Origin: Microvirga lupini
GTDB taxonomy: Bacteria; Pseudomonadota; Alphaproteobacteria; Rhizobiales; Beijerinckiaceae
Direction: 5' to 3'
Length of the DNA: 64,000 nt
Assembly (NCBI RefSeq): GCF_014191055.1
Contig: NZ_JACHWB010000003.1
Location: forward strand, 1 to 64,000
A program made the translations under genes and the position numbers. Below are positions 1 through 8,716 of the stretch, piece by piece; the first letter of the stretch is position 1; each line of letters opens with the position of its first letter. The notes under the pieces are model-generated. The model ran no database searches, had not been told where the DNA came from, and saw only the letters and a program-made list of their open reading frames with translations.

Positions 1-114
1 GAGACCCGCGCCGACGTCACGGACCTGCGCCGCGACGTGGGCTTTGCCCCCGCCACACCCCTGGACGAGGGCATTCGGCGCTTCGTCGCGTGGTACAAAG
101 AGTATCACGGCTAA
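1..114 (+). CDS. NAD-dependent epimerase/dehydratase, C-terminal end only (UDP-glucuronate epimerase-like)
   Basis: The window opens inside a reading frame that runs 37 codons to a TAA. The visible tail has the pattern ADVTDLRRDVGFAPATPLDEG followed by RRFVAWYKEYHG. This is the characteristic C-terminus of extended short-chain dehydrogenases that epimerise nucleotide sugars, where an Asp-containing turn, the PxTPLxEGI element and a final aromatic-rich helix close the substrate domain. UDP-glucuronate 4-epimerases carry very similar tails, so that is the likeliest subfamily, but the Rossmann motif and the YxxxK catalytic pair lie outside the window. Such an enzyme would act in the cytoplasm making UDP-galacturonate for LPS or capsule. 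Confidence 0.7.
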   Translation, partial: ETRADVTDLRRDVGFAPATPLDEGIRRFVAWYKEYHG

Positions 115-522
115 GCATCTGCGGGAGATCGCGGAACCAGTCATATCGACGGGTTGCGCCGGCCATAGGAATGCTGGAACCATCTCAGGGGGGCGGTGAC
201 GCCTCCTTGCAGGCACCCGGCGCTCTAAGCCCTGCTCCTGAACCCTGTCCCTCTTGCGTCAATTCCGAATGTTGTAAAGGCCGACTCAGTGTTGTAAAGG
301 CACAGGCCTGTCTTCAGGAGCGCGTTCCCGGACCTGCGGAACGCCTGTACGGAGGACGAGGTCGGTTGAGGGATTTTTTGCGGGTCGATGCGCGATAAAG
401 CCTAATCTGCAAGGTCTTCCTGCCTCCGGTAAAACAGGCCCTCGCTATGAGGTTGCAGTGTTGCGGCTTCCAGCAGGCGCTTCACAAATGTCAGTTTCGT
501 TTAAATTAAGTGGATTAGGCGG
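115..522. other. 408-bp intergenic region before rimO, no convincing gene
   Basis: Codon usage and composition do not support any open frame here. The region holds a 12-base direct repeat (described separately) and an inverted repeat with 7-base arms, GCGTTCC at 322-328 and GGAACGC at 338-344, with a 9-base loop. A run of six T residues follows only at about 373-378, so this is not a standard terminator. It presumably carries the end of the epimerase transcript and the rimO promoter, but I cannot place promoter boxes with confidence. Confidence 0.4.
270..301. repeat. Direct repeat TGTTGTAAAGGC, two copies 20 bp apart
   Basis: TGTTGTAAAGGC occurs at 270-281 and again at 290-301. The start-to-start distance of 20 bp is close to two helical turns, so both copies would face the same side of the DNA, as expected for tandem binding of one regulator. 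It lies about 220 bp upstream of rimO. I do not recognise the binding protein, and chance duplication is possible. Confidence 0.4.
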
Positions 523-1839
523 ATGAATGCTCCCGCGCCCAAAGTCTCGTTCGTTTCCCTCGGCTGCCCCAAGGCCCTGGTCGACTCTGAGCGCATCATC
601 ACCCAGCTCCGCGCGCAAGGGTACCAGCTGACCAAGGAGCATGACGGGGCAGATGTTGTCATCGTCAACACCTGCGGCTTCCTCGACAGCGCCAAGGCCG
701 AGTCCCTGGAGGCCATCGGCGAAGCTATGGCCGAGAACGGTAAGGTCATCGTGACCGGCTGCATGGGGGCCGAGCCCGAGCAGATTCGCGACCAGTTTCC
801 GAATGTTCTCGCCATCACAGGCCCGCAGGCCTATGAGTCCGTGGTCTCGGCCGTGCATCAGGCCGTGCCGCCGGCCCATGACCCCTTCGTCGACTTGGTG
901 CCGCCCCAGGGCGTGAAGCTGACGCCGCGCCATTACGCCTACCTGAAGATTTCCGAGGGCTGCAACAACCGCTGCTCCTTCTGCATCATCCCGAAGCTGC
1001 GCGGTGACCTCGTCAGCCGGCCCATCGCCGACGTGCTGCGCGAAGCGGAGAAGCTCGCCAAGGCCGGCGTCAAGGAGCTCCTGGTGATCTCGCAGGATAC
1101 CAGCGCCTATGGTCTCGATATCAAATACCAGCCCAGCATGTGGAAGGACCGGGAGGTCCGCACCCGGTTCTTCGAGCTCGCCAAGGAGCTGGGCGAACTC
1201 GGCATGTGGGTGCGCATGCACTACGTCTACCCCTATCCGCATGTGGATGAGGTCATCCCGCTGATGGCTGAGGGTAAGATCCTTCCTTATCTCGACGTCC
1301 CCTTCCAGCACGCCTCCCCGCAGGTCCTGAAATCCATGCGCCGCCCTGGCAACCAGGAGAGGACCCTGGAGCGCATTCACAAATGGCGCGAGATCTGCCC
1401 GGATCTGGCCATCCGCTCGACCTTCATCGTCGGCTTCCCCGGGGAGACCGAGGAGGATATGGACGTCCTGATGCAGTGGTTGAAGGAGGCGAAAATCGAC
1501 CGCGCCGGCTGCTTCCAGTACGAGCCCGTCCAGGGCGCGCCAGCCAACGACATCGAAGGCGCGGTTCCGGACGAGGTGAAGGAGGAGCGCTGGCATCGCT
1601 TCATGCAGACCCAGCAGAAGGTCAGCGCCAGGATCCTCAAGAGCAAGGTCGGCAGGACCCTGCCGGTCATCATCGACGAACAGGGCGCGACGGTCGCGAC
1701 CGGCCGCACCCAGTACGACGCGCCTGAGATCGACGGTGTCGTCTATGTGGCCTCAAAGACGGCGCTCAAGCCTGGCGAGATCGTCAATGTGAAGATCGAA
1801 AGTTCAGATGAGTACGACCTTCACGGGACGGTGGCCTGA
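523..1839 (+). CDS. rimO: Ribosomal protein S12 methylthiotransferase RimO
   Basis: RimO is a radical-SAM enzyme that adds a methylthio group to the conserved aspartate of ribosomal protein S12. The 438-residue protein has the full domain order. An N-terminal UPF0004 domain carries Cys15, Cys51 and Cys80 ([24 protein letters not shown]) for the auxiliary cluster. The radical-SAM motif CNNRCSFC has Cys147, Cys151 and Cys154. A TRAM domain occupies roughly the last 65 residues. The SLGCPKNLVDSE-type N-terminus and the [14 protein letters not shown] context separate RimO from its tRNA-modifying relative MiaB. Length is normal. It converges on pncA with only 12 bp between, too short for a dedicated terminator. 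Confidence 0.96.
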   Translation: MNAPAPKVSFVSLGCPKALVDSERIITQLRAQGYQLTKEHDGADVVIVNTCGFLDSAKAESLEAIGEAMAENGKVIVTGCMGAEPEQIRDQFPNVLAITGPQAYESVVSAVHQAVPPAHDPFVDLVPPQGVKLTPRHYAYLKISEGCNNRCSFCIIPKLRGDLVSRPIADVLREAEKLAKAGVKELLVISQDTSAYGLDIKYQPSMWKDREVRTRFFELAKELGELGMWVRMHYVYPYPHVDEVIPLMAEGKILPYLDVPFQHASPQVLKSMRRPGNQERTLERIHKWREICPDLAIRSTFIVGFPGETEEDMDVLMQWLKEAKIDRAGCFQYEPVQGAPANDIEGAVPDEVKEERWHRFMQTQQKVSARILKSKVGRTLPVIIDEQGATVATGRTQYDAPEIDGVVYVASKTALKPGEIVNVKIESSDEYDLHGTVA

Positions 1840-1851
1840 ACCACCCTCCCC

Positions 1852-2484
1852 TTATTTCGCTTCGATGTGAGCGCTGCCGATGACCCTAATGCCGGCAGCG
1901 TTCATGTCGTTTCGAGCCTTGGCAAGCGAGCCATTCGTGTCGATGGCCCTCGAGGCATCCTCGATCACATAAGTTTCGAACCCCGCAGCGGCTGCATCCA
2001 GCGCCGTCCAGGCCACGCAGAAATCCAGAGCCAGTCCTGCGCAGAAGACGCGCTGGAATCCACGCTCCTTCAGGTAGCCTTCCAGGCCTGTGGAAGTCCG
2101 CCGGTCCGCCTCCTTGAAGCCGGAATAACTGTCGATTTCAGCATTGTAGCCTTTGCGGATGACGAGCTGTACATGTGGGATGTCGAGGTCACGCGAGATC
2201 TCGGCACCGGGCGTGCCCTGCACGCAATGGTCCGGCCAGAGCGCCTGGGATCCATAGTGCAAATCGATCATTTCGAAGGGCTGCTTGCCAGGATGGCTCG
2301 AGGCGAAGGAGGCATGTCCCTTTGGGTGCCAATCCTGCGTCAGCACCACATGGCGGAAAGCTCTGGCGAGGCGGTTGACCGGCGCAATGACGCCGCCGCC
2401 ATCGGGCACGGCGAGTGCACCGCCTGGCAAGAAGTCGTACTGAACATCGACCACGATGAGAATGTCTTGCTCGCCCGGCTTCAA
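1852..2484 (-). CDS. pncA: Nicotinamidase (isochorismatase-fold hydrolase) PncA
   Basis: PncA hydrolyses nicotinamide to nicotinate for NAD salvage through the Preiss-Handler route. With a TTG start at 2484 the protein is 210 residues, the family's usual size. It shows the catalytic triad Asp13 (IVVDVQYDF), Lys111 (VIRKGY) and Cys156 (GLALDFCV), and the metal ligands Asp51 and His53 (QDWHPKGHASF) and His86 (WPDHC). I chose TTG because GGAAGGA lies nine bases upstream and the frame becomes family-like only from there. The same frame stays open further, but that part is antisense to the binding-protein gene. It lies last after the nucleoside transporter unit, behind a strong terminator, so it may have its own promoter at about 2490-2540. 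Confidence 0.9.
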   Translation of the reverse strand: MKPGEQDILIVVDVQYDFLPGGALAVPDGGGVIAPVNRLARAFRHVVLTQDWHPKGHASFASSHPGKQPFEMIDLHYGSQALWPDHCVQGTPGAEISRDLDIPHVQLVIRKGYNAEIDSYSGFKEADRRTSTGLEGYLKERGFQRVFCAGLALDFCVAWTALDAAAAGFETYVIEDASRAIDTNGSLAKARNDMNAAGIRVIGSAHIEAK

Positions 2485-2540
2485 GGTATCCGATCCTTCC
2501 GATCGTTGATCCTGACTCAACGAGTATAGCGATCCAAACG

Positions 2541-2572
2541 AAAAGGGCAGCCGGTCTCCCGGCTGCCCTTTT
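2541..2572 (-). terminator. Rho-independent terminator after the BMP binding-protein gene
   Basis: AAAAGGGCAGCCGG at 2541-2554 pairs perfectly with CCGGCTGCCCTTTT at 2559-2572 around a four-base loop, giving a 14-bp stem. Read on the minus strand the GC-rich helix ends in TTTT and lies 20 bp past the binding-protein stop codon. It should separate the transporter unit from pncA. Confidence 0.85.
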
Positions 2573-2591
2573 GGTCGAAACTCACGTAGGC

Positions 2592-3674
2592 TTATTGCGG
2601 AATCTTGTCCTCGATGCCCTTCACGTAGAAGTTCATGCCGAGCACCTGCTCGTCCGAGAGAGCACCCTGGCCCTTGCACTCGATCTCCTTGCCGTCCTGG
2701 CCGACGATCGGGCACTTGAAGGGGTTGAGCTGGCCGGACTTGATGGCGGCTTCGGTATCCTGCGCCAGCTTCTTCACGTCGTCGGGCATGTTCTTGTAGG
2801 GCGACATGACGACCATGTGGGCGTTGATGCCGCCCCAGGTGTCCTCCGACTTCCAGGTGCCGTCGAGAACGGCCTTGGTGCGGGCGACGTAATAGTCGGA
2901 CCAGTTGTCGACGATTGCGGTGAGCTGGGCCTTCGGGGCAAAGCGCTCCATGTCGGAGGCTTGGCCGAAGCCGAACTTGCCGCGCTGCTCGGCGGCCTGG
3001 ATCGGAGCCGGGCTGTCCGTGTGCTGGGCCAGCATGTCGACACCCTGATCGAGGAGCGCCTTGGCGGCATCGCCTTCCTTGGCCGGATCATACCAGGTGT
3101 TGGCGAACACGATCTTGATCTTGACGTTCGGGTTAACCGATTGTGCGCCAAGGTAGAAGGCATTGATGCCGGCGATCACTTCCGGAATCGGGAAGGCGCC
3201 CACATACCCGATGGTGTTCGACTTGGTCATCTTGCCGGCGATCTGGCCGATGATGTAGCGGCCCTCGTGGAATTTCGCCGCATAGGTCGAGAGGTTCGGA
3301 GCGCGCTTGAAGCCTGTGGCGTGCTCAAACTTGATGTTCGGGTACTTCTTCGCGACCTTCAGGGTCGGCTCCATGAAGCCGAAGGAGGTGGTGAAGATCA
3401 GATCGTGGCCGGTGCGGGCGAGCTGCTCGATGGCGCGCTCGGAATCGGCTTCCGGCACGCTTTCCACGAAGGTGGTCGTCACCTTGCCCGGAAAGGCCTT
3501 CTCGATGGCCTGACGGCCTTGGTCGTGCTGGTAGCTCCAGCCGTGGTCGCCCACCGGGCCCACATAGATGAAGCCGACCTTGACCTTCTCTTTCGGCTGG
3601 GCGACCGCGCCGCTGGCCGACAGAGCCAGGACCGTTGCTCCCGCCAAGGCTCCGAAGACTTTCCCTGAAAACAT
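2592..3674 (-). CDS. BMP/PnrA-family ABC transporter substrate-binding protein (nucleoside type)
   Basis: This is a periplasmic binding protein of the basic membrane protein family, whose studied members bind purine nucleosides. The 360-residue product starts with a signal peptide of about 25 residues (MFSGKVFGALAGATVLALSA then AVA-Q). The mature N-terminus KVKVGFIYVGPVGDHGWSY matches the family's first beta strand and ligand loop. I chose the ATG at 3674 because a GAGGGA ribosome site sits just upstream and a signal peptide follows; an upstream ATG at 3734 has neither. No lipobox cysteine is seen, so the protein is probably free in the periplasm. It is distal in an operon with a tandem ATPase and two permeases. 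The ligand is inferred from family. Confidence 0.92.
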   Translation of the reverse strand: MFSGKVFGALAGATVLALSASGAVAQPKEKVKVGFIYVGPVGDHGWSYQHDQGRQAIEKAFPGKVTTTFVESVPEADSERAIEQLARTGHDLIFTTSFGFMEPTLKVAKKYPNIKFEHATGFKRAPNLSTYAAKFHEGRYIIGQIAGKMTKSNTIGYVGAFPIPEVIAGINAFYLGAQSVNPNVKIKIVFANTWYDPAKEGDAAKALLDQGVDMLAQHTDSPAPIQAAEQRGKFGFGQASDMERFAPKAQLTAIVDNWSDYYVARTKAVLDGTWKSEDTWGGINAHMVVMSPYKNMPDDVKKLAQDTEAAIKSGQLNPFKCPIVGQDGKEIECKGQGALSDEQVLGMNFYVKGIEDKIPQ

Positions 3675-3777
3675 GCTCGTTCCCTCGAGGTTGGATTTCC
3701 AATATTCCGTCGCAGGTCTGAAGCGTTCTGGCAAGAATTCCCCTGCCTACACTTTGGTCAGATTAACACCACTTTGC

Positions 3778-4695
3778 TCACCGGTCGGGCACGAAGGGCA
3801 CGCCTAAGGATCCGGGGGCACCAATCGCCCGGCCATGCCGAATGGACAGCAGAAGCAAGGCGATGATCGTGGCCAGATAAGGCACCGCCGACAACACCTG
3901 CGACGGCACCCCGAACTGAGCCGCCTGAGCGTGCAGTTGCAGCACCGTGGCGGCACCGAAGATATAGGCCCCGACCAGCACCCAGGCCGGTCGCCAGGCG
4001 GCGAAGACCACGAGTGCCAGGGCGATCCAGCCACGCCCGGCCGTCATGCCGGGCGACCAGAACCGGGTGTATACGAGGGCAAGATAAGCGCCGGCCAAGC
4101 CTGCGCAGGCGCCCCCGAACAGAATGGCCCAGAAGCGCACCTGCCGCACTGGAAGGCCCAGGGCGTTCGCAGAGGTGTGGTTCTCGCCAATGGAGCGAAG
4201 GGTGAGCCCCGAGCGGGTTTTGACAAGGTAGATTGCGACCAGGATCGTCAGCGCGAGCGAGGCATAGACGAAAAGGTCCTGCTCAAAGAACAGGCGGCCG
4301 ACGACGGGAATGTCGCTCAGGCCCGGTATGTCGACGGGAGCTATCGGGTCGCGCCTCGCGCCCACAAAAGGCGCCCCGATCAGGCCGGAGAGGCCAAGCC
4401 CCAGGATGGTGAGCGCAAGGCCCGAGCCGGTCTGGTTCGCGGCAAAGCCGAGCACGAGCAGCGCGAACAAAGCCGCCATCAGGGCTCCGGCCATCATGCC
4501 GGCAGCCACGCCGAGGAGGGTGGAGTCGAACGTGACGGCAGCGGCGAAGCTGCAGGCGGCTCCCATGGCCATCATTCCCTCGACGCCAAGGTTGAGAACG
4601 CCCGAGCGCTCGGTCACGAGTTCACCCAGGGCCGCGATCAGCAGAGGTGTCGAGGCGGTGACGATGGTGAGGAGAATGGCTTCGAAAGTGGTCAC
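3778..4695 (-). CDS. ABC transporter permease, nucleoside/sugar type (second permease)
   Basis: This 305-residue inner-membrane protein has about eight to nine hydrophobic segments and belongs to the branched-chain/ribose-type permease family (BPD_transp_2). The N-terminal stretch PLLIAALGELVTERSGVLNL and NLGVEGMMAMGA are typical of the second permease in BMP-type nucleoside importers. The start is a GTG at 4695 whose GTGA overlaps the TGA of the preceding permease gene by four bases, which implies translational coupling. It would form the membrane channel as a heterodimer with that partner, powered by the tandem ATPase at the head of the unit. The 103-bp gap to the binding-protein gene holds no obvious terminator. 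Confidence 0.92.
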   Translation of the reverse strand: MTTFEAILLTIVTASTPLLIAALGELVTERSGVLNLGVEGMMAMGAACSFAAAVTFDSTLLGVAAGMMAGALMAALFALLVLGFAANQTGSGLALTILGLGLSGLIGAPFVGARRDPIAPVDIPGLSDIPVVGRLFFEQDLFVYASLALTILVAIYLVKTRSGLTLRSIGENHTSANALGLPVRQVRFWAILFGGACAGLAGAYLALVYTRFWSPGMTAGRGWIALALVVFAAWRPAWVLVGAYIFGAATVLQLHAQAAQFGVPSQVLSAVPYLATIIALLLLSIRHGRAIGAPGSLGVPFVPDR

Positions 4696-5768
4696 TGGCC
4701 CCCTCCCCGTGCTGCCAACCGAATCCGGTAGCTGACCATGGCGTCGGCCGCGAGCACGCACATGAGCAGAATGCCCTGGAACGCCTGAGTGAGATCGAGC
4801 GGCAGCTTCAGCATGATCTGCGCGCTCTCGCCGCCGATGAAGGTGAGTGCCACGACAAGCGAAGCGACCAGGATTCCGATGGGATTGAGACGTCCGAGGA
4901 ACGCGACCGTAATGGCCGTGAAGCCGTAGCCCGGTGAGATCGAGGGTTGCAGCTGGCCGATCTGCCCCGAGACCTCCGAGATGCCGGCCAATCCGGCCAG
5001 TCCTCCGGAGATCGCGAAGACGGCCAGCGTCGTGGCCTTGGAGCTGAAACCGGCAAAGCGGGCCGCCCTGGGAGCGTCTCCGGTGAGCTTGAGACGGTAA
5101 CCGAACAGGGTTCGGCCAAGGATGACGGCCGTGACCAGGACAGCAATGGCAGCGAACACGGCGCCGTAATGGACGCGACCGGCCTCCAGGATCGGCGGCA
5201 GGGTCGCGGCGGGATCGAAGGTCACGGATTGCGGGAAGTTGAAGCCCTTCGGATCGCGCCAGGGGCCCCGCACCAGATAGTCGAGCGTCAGCTGCGCCAC
5301 ATAGACCAGCATGAGGCTGGTCAGAATCTCGTTCACGCCGAAGCGGGTTTTCAGGAAGGCCGGAATCAGCCCCCAGAGGGCCCCGCCGATGATGCCGAGC
5401 AGCAGCATGAGCGGCAGAACCCAGAAGCCGGCATCCATGCCATGAGTTTTCAGCGCAATCCAGCTGCCAAGAACCGCCCCGATCACATACTGCCCCTCTG
5501 CGCCGATATTCCAGAGATTGGCGCGAAAGCAATAGGAGAGTCCGATGGCGATCAGCGCCATCGGAGTGGCTTTGACGATCAACTCCTGCAGCGACCAGGG
5601 ATCGCTCAAGGGCTGGAGAACATAGACGTCGAAGGCCGCGATGGGCGATCGACCCATGAGCCAGATGACGAAACCCGCGATCAGGAAGGCCGTGATGAAG
5701 GCCGCGACCGAGGCGAAGACGCGCATCATTGTGGACGCATTGGTGCGAGGCGTCAGCTCAAACCGCAT
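4692..5768 (-). CDS. ABC transporter permease, nucleoside/sugar type (first permease)
   Basis: This 358-residue polytopic protein has about ten hydrophobic segments and belongs to BPD_transp_2. The segments ANLWNIGAEGQYVIGAVLGS and FGVNEILTSLMLVYVA are hallmarks of the first permease in BMP-dependent nucleoside transporters; the EGQ and NEI(L)T signatures contact the ATPase. The ATG at 5768 is preceded by AAGGAGG. Its first 11 bases overlap the end of the ATPase gene, and its stop overlaps the next permease by four bases, so ATPase and both permeases form one coupled unit. Thirteen further in-frame residues upstream are ignored because they lie inside the ATPase gene and lack a ribosome site. 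Confidence 0.92.
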   Translation of the reverse strand: MRFELTPRTNASTMMRVFASVAAFITAFLIAGFVIWLMGRSPIAAFDVYVLQPLSDPWSLQELIVKATPMALIAIGLSYCFRANLWNIGAEGQYVIGAVLGSWIALKTHGMDAGFWVLPLMLLLGIIGGALWGLIPAFLKTRFGVNEILTSLMLVYVAQLTLDYLVRGPWRDPKGFNFPQSVTFDPAATLPPILEAGRVHYGAVFAAIAVLVTAVILGRTLFGYRLKLTGDAPRAARFAGFSSKATTLAVFAISGGLAGLAGISEVSGQIGQLQPSISPGYGFTAITVAFLGRLNPIGILVASLVVALTFIGGESAQIMLKLPLDLTQAFQGILLMCVLAADAMVSYRIRLAARGGGQ

Positions 5769-7305
5769 GAACGCCTCCTTGGGCTTGAGCAACGCCGAGC
5801 ATTTCAAGCCCTACGGCTTCCTTGGTCCATTCGCCGATGGGTTTCAGCGGGCTTAAAATACCCTGGTGGATCACGGCCATCCGGTCCGCAACCTCGAACA
5901 ATTCGTCGAGATCCTGGCTGACGATCACCACGGCGCTACCCTCCCGTGCCAGATCGACCAAAGCCTGGCGAATGAGGCGGGCCGCGCCTGCATCGACGCC
6001 CCAGGTCGGCTGATCGACGATGAGGAGCTTGGGTTTGCGGATGATCTCGCGGCCGATGACGAACTTCTGGAGGTTTCCGCCCGAGAGCTTGCGTGCCTGT
6101 GGGTCTCCTTCGGGTGCGCGCACGTCAAAGCTCTGGATGATCGAGCGGGCAACACGCTTGGCTGCGTTCATCAGGATGAAGCCGGAACGGCTCACCTCGG
6201 TGGCCGCGTGGGAGATCAGGGTGTTCTCGCTCAGGCGGTGGCTTGGGGCTGCTGCATGACCCAGCCGCTCCTCCGGCACGAAGGCGGCGCCAAGACGTCT
6301 GCGTGCATCAATGCCCATGGTGCCCGAAGGCTTGCCGTTGATGGCGAGCGCTTCAGGGCGATCCGCCAGGCGTTCGCCCGATAGCGCTGCAAAGAGCTCG
6401 CTCTGGCCGTTGCCGGCGACCCCGGCGATGCCGACAACCTCGCCGGCCCGCGCCACGAGGTTGATGTCGCGCAGGGCCTGCCCATGCAGGCCGGCCGGCG
6501 GCATGGACAGGTTCGACACCTTGAGCGTCTCGCCTTGGGGGTGATGCGGTGCATCGGTGCGGACCTCGCCCACGGCGTTGCCGACCATCAAGGCCGCGAT
6601 TTCGCGAGCGCTGCTCGCCCGTGGATCGATGGTCGCCACGACCCGCCCTGCCCGCAGGATGGTGGCGCGGCGGCAGAGGCGGCGCACCTCCTCCAGCTTG
6701 TGGGAGATGTACAGGATCGCACAACCCTCGGACGAAAGCCTGTCGAGGGTCGTGAAGAGATGCTCGGCCTCCTGCGGCGTGAGCACGGAGGTGGGTTCGT
6801 CTAGGATGAGCAGGCGCGGATTCTGGAGCAGGCACCGGACGATCTCGATGCGCTGGCGCTCGCCGGCGGAAAGCGTCCAGACAGCCCGGTCCGCGTCGAG
6901 CGCCAGTCCGTAGGTCCGGCTGATCTCCCCGAGCTTCTCCCGGACGGTGGAGAGACTCCAGTCGCTGGAAAGCGCCACGGCGATGTTCTCGGCCACGCTC
7001 AGTTCGTCGAAGAGCGAGAAGTGCTGGAACACCATGCCGAGGCCGAGAGCCCGCGCCTCGACCGGCGAACCGATGGTGACGGGGCGGCCCTCCCAGCGGA
7101 TCTCGCCGGCGCTCGGCTCGATCACCCCGTAGAGGATCTTGACCAGGGTGGACTTCCCGGCCCCGTTCTCACCCAGGAGTGCGTGGATCTCGCCCGGCTC
7201 GATCGAGAGATCGATCCCGTCATTCGCGAGAAGATCGCCGTAACGTTTACTGATCCCTTTAAGTTCGACGAGGGGCGTCCCCGAGGGTGGTACGTCTGCC
7301 TTCAC
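5758..7305 (-). CDS. Tandem-domain ABC transporter ATP-binding protein (nucleoside/sugar type)
   Basis: The 515-residue cytoplasmic ATPase has two fused nucleotide-binding domains, as in ribose- and nucleoside-type importers. The first half has a full Walker A (GENGAGKST, near residue 46), the signature LSAGERQR and Walker B with LLILDEPTS. The second half has a degenerate P-loop GVAGNGQSE, signature LSGGNLQK and LLIVDQPTWGVDAG, the usual asymmetric arrangement in which one site is weak. It is first in the leftward unit, so the operon promoter should lie in 7306-7507, shared with the divergent hydroxylase gene. Confidence 0.94.
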   Translation of the reverse strand: MKADVPPSGTPLVELKGISKRYGDLLANDGIDLSIEPGEIHALLGENGAGKSTLVKILYGVIEPSAGEIRWEGRPVTIGSPVEARALGLGMVFQHFSLFDELSVAENIAVALSSDWSLSTVREKLGEISRTYGLALDADRAVWTLSAGERQRIEIVRCLLQNPRLLILDEPTSVLTPQEAEHLFTTLDRLSSEGCAILYISHKLEEVRRLCRRATILRAGRVVATIDPRASSAREIAALMVGNAVGEVRTDAPHHPQGETLKVSNLSMPPAGLHGQALRDINLVARAGEVVGIAGVAGNGQSELFAALSGERLADRPEALAINGKPSGTMGIDARRRLGAAFVPEERLGHAAAPSHRLSENTLISHAATEVSRSGFILMNAAKRVARSIIQSFDVRAPEGDPQARKLSGGNLQKFVIGREIIRKPKLLIVDQPTWGVDAGAARLIRQALVDLAREGSAVVIVSQDLDELFEVADRMAVIHQGILSPLKPIGEWTKEAVGLEMLGVAQAQGGVHAV

Positions 7306-7507
7306 ACAAGCGTCTCTGACTTAAAGGTTGAAGCCGGGTCGGAATCTGCACATGAATGACCGTCCGTACGGAACCTGGCAAGCGCCGTACCGGTTCGTCA
7401 CTCCTTTGTGAGGCGATCATAGGGATGCGGCGCACCGGTCGGCAATGGAGAAAGCTTCGTTTATTGTGAGTCCGCGCCCCGTCCACAGCATGGTGAAGAG
7501 GCAAGCC

Positions 7508-8716
7508 TTGACCGAGAGCACCTATAACATTGCCGTCGTCGGTGCCGGAGCCGTGGGCTTGGCCGCTGCCCTGGCTTTCGCCCGCGACGGATTCAGGACC
7601 GTTCTGGTCGGCGGGCTCGATACGCGCCGAGATGGCCGCACCGTCGCCCTGCTCAACGGCTCGGTCCGCTTTCTGGAGGCGCTAGGCGCTTGGCATTTGA
7701 TCGCCAAGGAAGCAGCACCGCTCGAGACCATGCGGATCGTCGACGATACGGGCAGCCTGTTCCGCCCCCCGCCGGCCTCCTTTCGGGCTGGTGAGATCGG
7801 CCTGGATGCCTTCGGCTGGAACGTGGAGAACGCCACCCTGGTCGAGAAGCTGGCCGAAGCCGCGCAGGCTTGCGAGAACCTGACCCATGTGCCGGAATTC
7901 GCGACCGGTTTCGAAGCGAGCGAGACCGGAGCCATCCTGACGCTGGCCGGTGGCGGATCAATCAAGGCAAGCCTTGTGGTTGCCGCGGATGGGCGCAATT
8001 CCAAGCTGCGTCAGATTGCGGGAATCGGCACCCAGACCTGGTCCTACCCCCAATCCGCCGTGACCGTGATCCTGGCCCATAACAGGGATCATCGGGAGAC
8101 ATCGACCGAGTTTCACACCCGGCATGGGCCTTTCACTCTTGTGCCCCTGCCCGGCCGGCGCTCAAGCCTCGTCTGGGTGACGAGCAAGGCCGAGGCGGAG
8201 CGCCTGTCGCAGCTTGACGATCCGGCCCTCGCGCTTGCCATTGAGCGGCAGGCCCAGTCCCATCTTGGTGCCATGCGCATCGACGGCCCGCGCGGGCTCG
8301 TGCCGATGACCGGCCTGTCGGTGAACCGCTACTGGGCTCCGCGCGTCGCCCTCGTGGGCGAGGCCGCCCATGTGTTCCCGCCCATCGGAGCGCAGGGGCT
8401 CAATCTTGGTTTCCGCGATGCGGCTTCCCTAAGGGACGCGGTAATCGATGGGCAGAAAGCGGGCTGGGATCTCGGGTCGGAGGAGACCCTGATCCGCTAC
8501 CAGCGCAGCCGCGATCTCGACGTTCGCCTGCGCACGGCCGCCGTGGACGGGCTGAACCGCACCCTCCTCACCGGCATGATCCCGACCGACTTCCTTCGCG
8601 GCGCAGGTCTCCTGGCGCTCAGCAACATCGGTCCCTTGCGCCGGATCGTCATGCGCGAAGGCGTCCTGCCACAGGTGGGTGCGCCACGCCTGATGCAGGG
8701 CGCCCCGGGGGCTTAG
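7508..8716 (+). CDS. UbiH/UbiF-family FAD-dependent hydroxylase
   Basis: This 402-residue flavoprotein monooxygenase belongs to the UbiH/UbiF/VisC/Coq6 group that hydroxylates the ubiquinone ring at the inner membrane. It shows the dinucleotide motif VVGAGAVGL (residues 10-18), the NAD(P)H/FAD linking motif VVAADGRNSKLR, and the second FAD motif VALVGEAAHVFPPIGAQGLN, where the family consensus GD is GE. I placed the start at a TTG because AAGAGG lies six bases upstream and the next residues TESTYNIAVVG fit the family. An ATG at 7490 or 7445 would add 6 or 21 residues without better ribosome sites. The position hydroxylated cannot be told from sequence. The stop overlaps that of the convergent AEC gene by four bases. 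Confidence 0.88.
   Translation: MTESTYNIAVVGAGAVGLAAALAFARDGFRTVLVGGLDTRRDGRTVALLNGSVRFLEALGAWHLIAKEAAPLETMRIVDDTGSLFRPPPASFRAGEIGLDAFGWNVENATLVEKLAEAAQACENLTHVPEFATGFEASETGAILTLAGGGSIKASLVVAADGRNSKLRQIAGIGTQTWSYPQSAVTVILAHNRDHRETSTEFHTRHGPFTLVPLPGRRSSLVWVTSKAEAERLSQLDDPALALAIERQAQSHLGAMRIDGPRGLVPMTGLSVNRYWAPRVALVGEAAHVFPPIGAQGLNLGFRDAASLRDAVIDGQKAGWDLGSEETLIRYQRSRDLDVRLRTAAVDGLNRTLLTGMIPTDFLRGAGLLALSNIGPLRRIVMREGVLPQVGAPRLMQGAPGA

Noticed and set aside
90..398. 102-codon plus-strand frame after the epimerase end
   Set aside because: It starts inside the epimerase gene, its product is Cys/Arg/Ser-rich without pattern, it has no ribosome site, and it covers the direct repeats; it looks like chance.
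2485..2715. N-terminal extension of pncA to 2715
   Set aside because: The extra 77 residues are low-complexity Arg/Gly-rich and lie antisense to the binding-protein gene and its terminator; nicotinamidase similarity begins only after the TTG at 2484.
3835..4731. 298-codon frame antisense to the second permease gene
   Set aside because: It is the shadow of a high-G+C gene: Gln/Gly/Arg/His-rich with no hydrophobic or domain pattern, while the opposite strand gives a standard permease.
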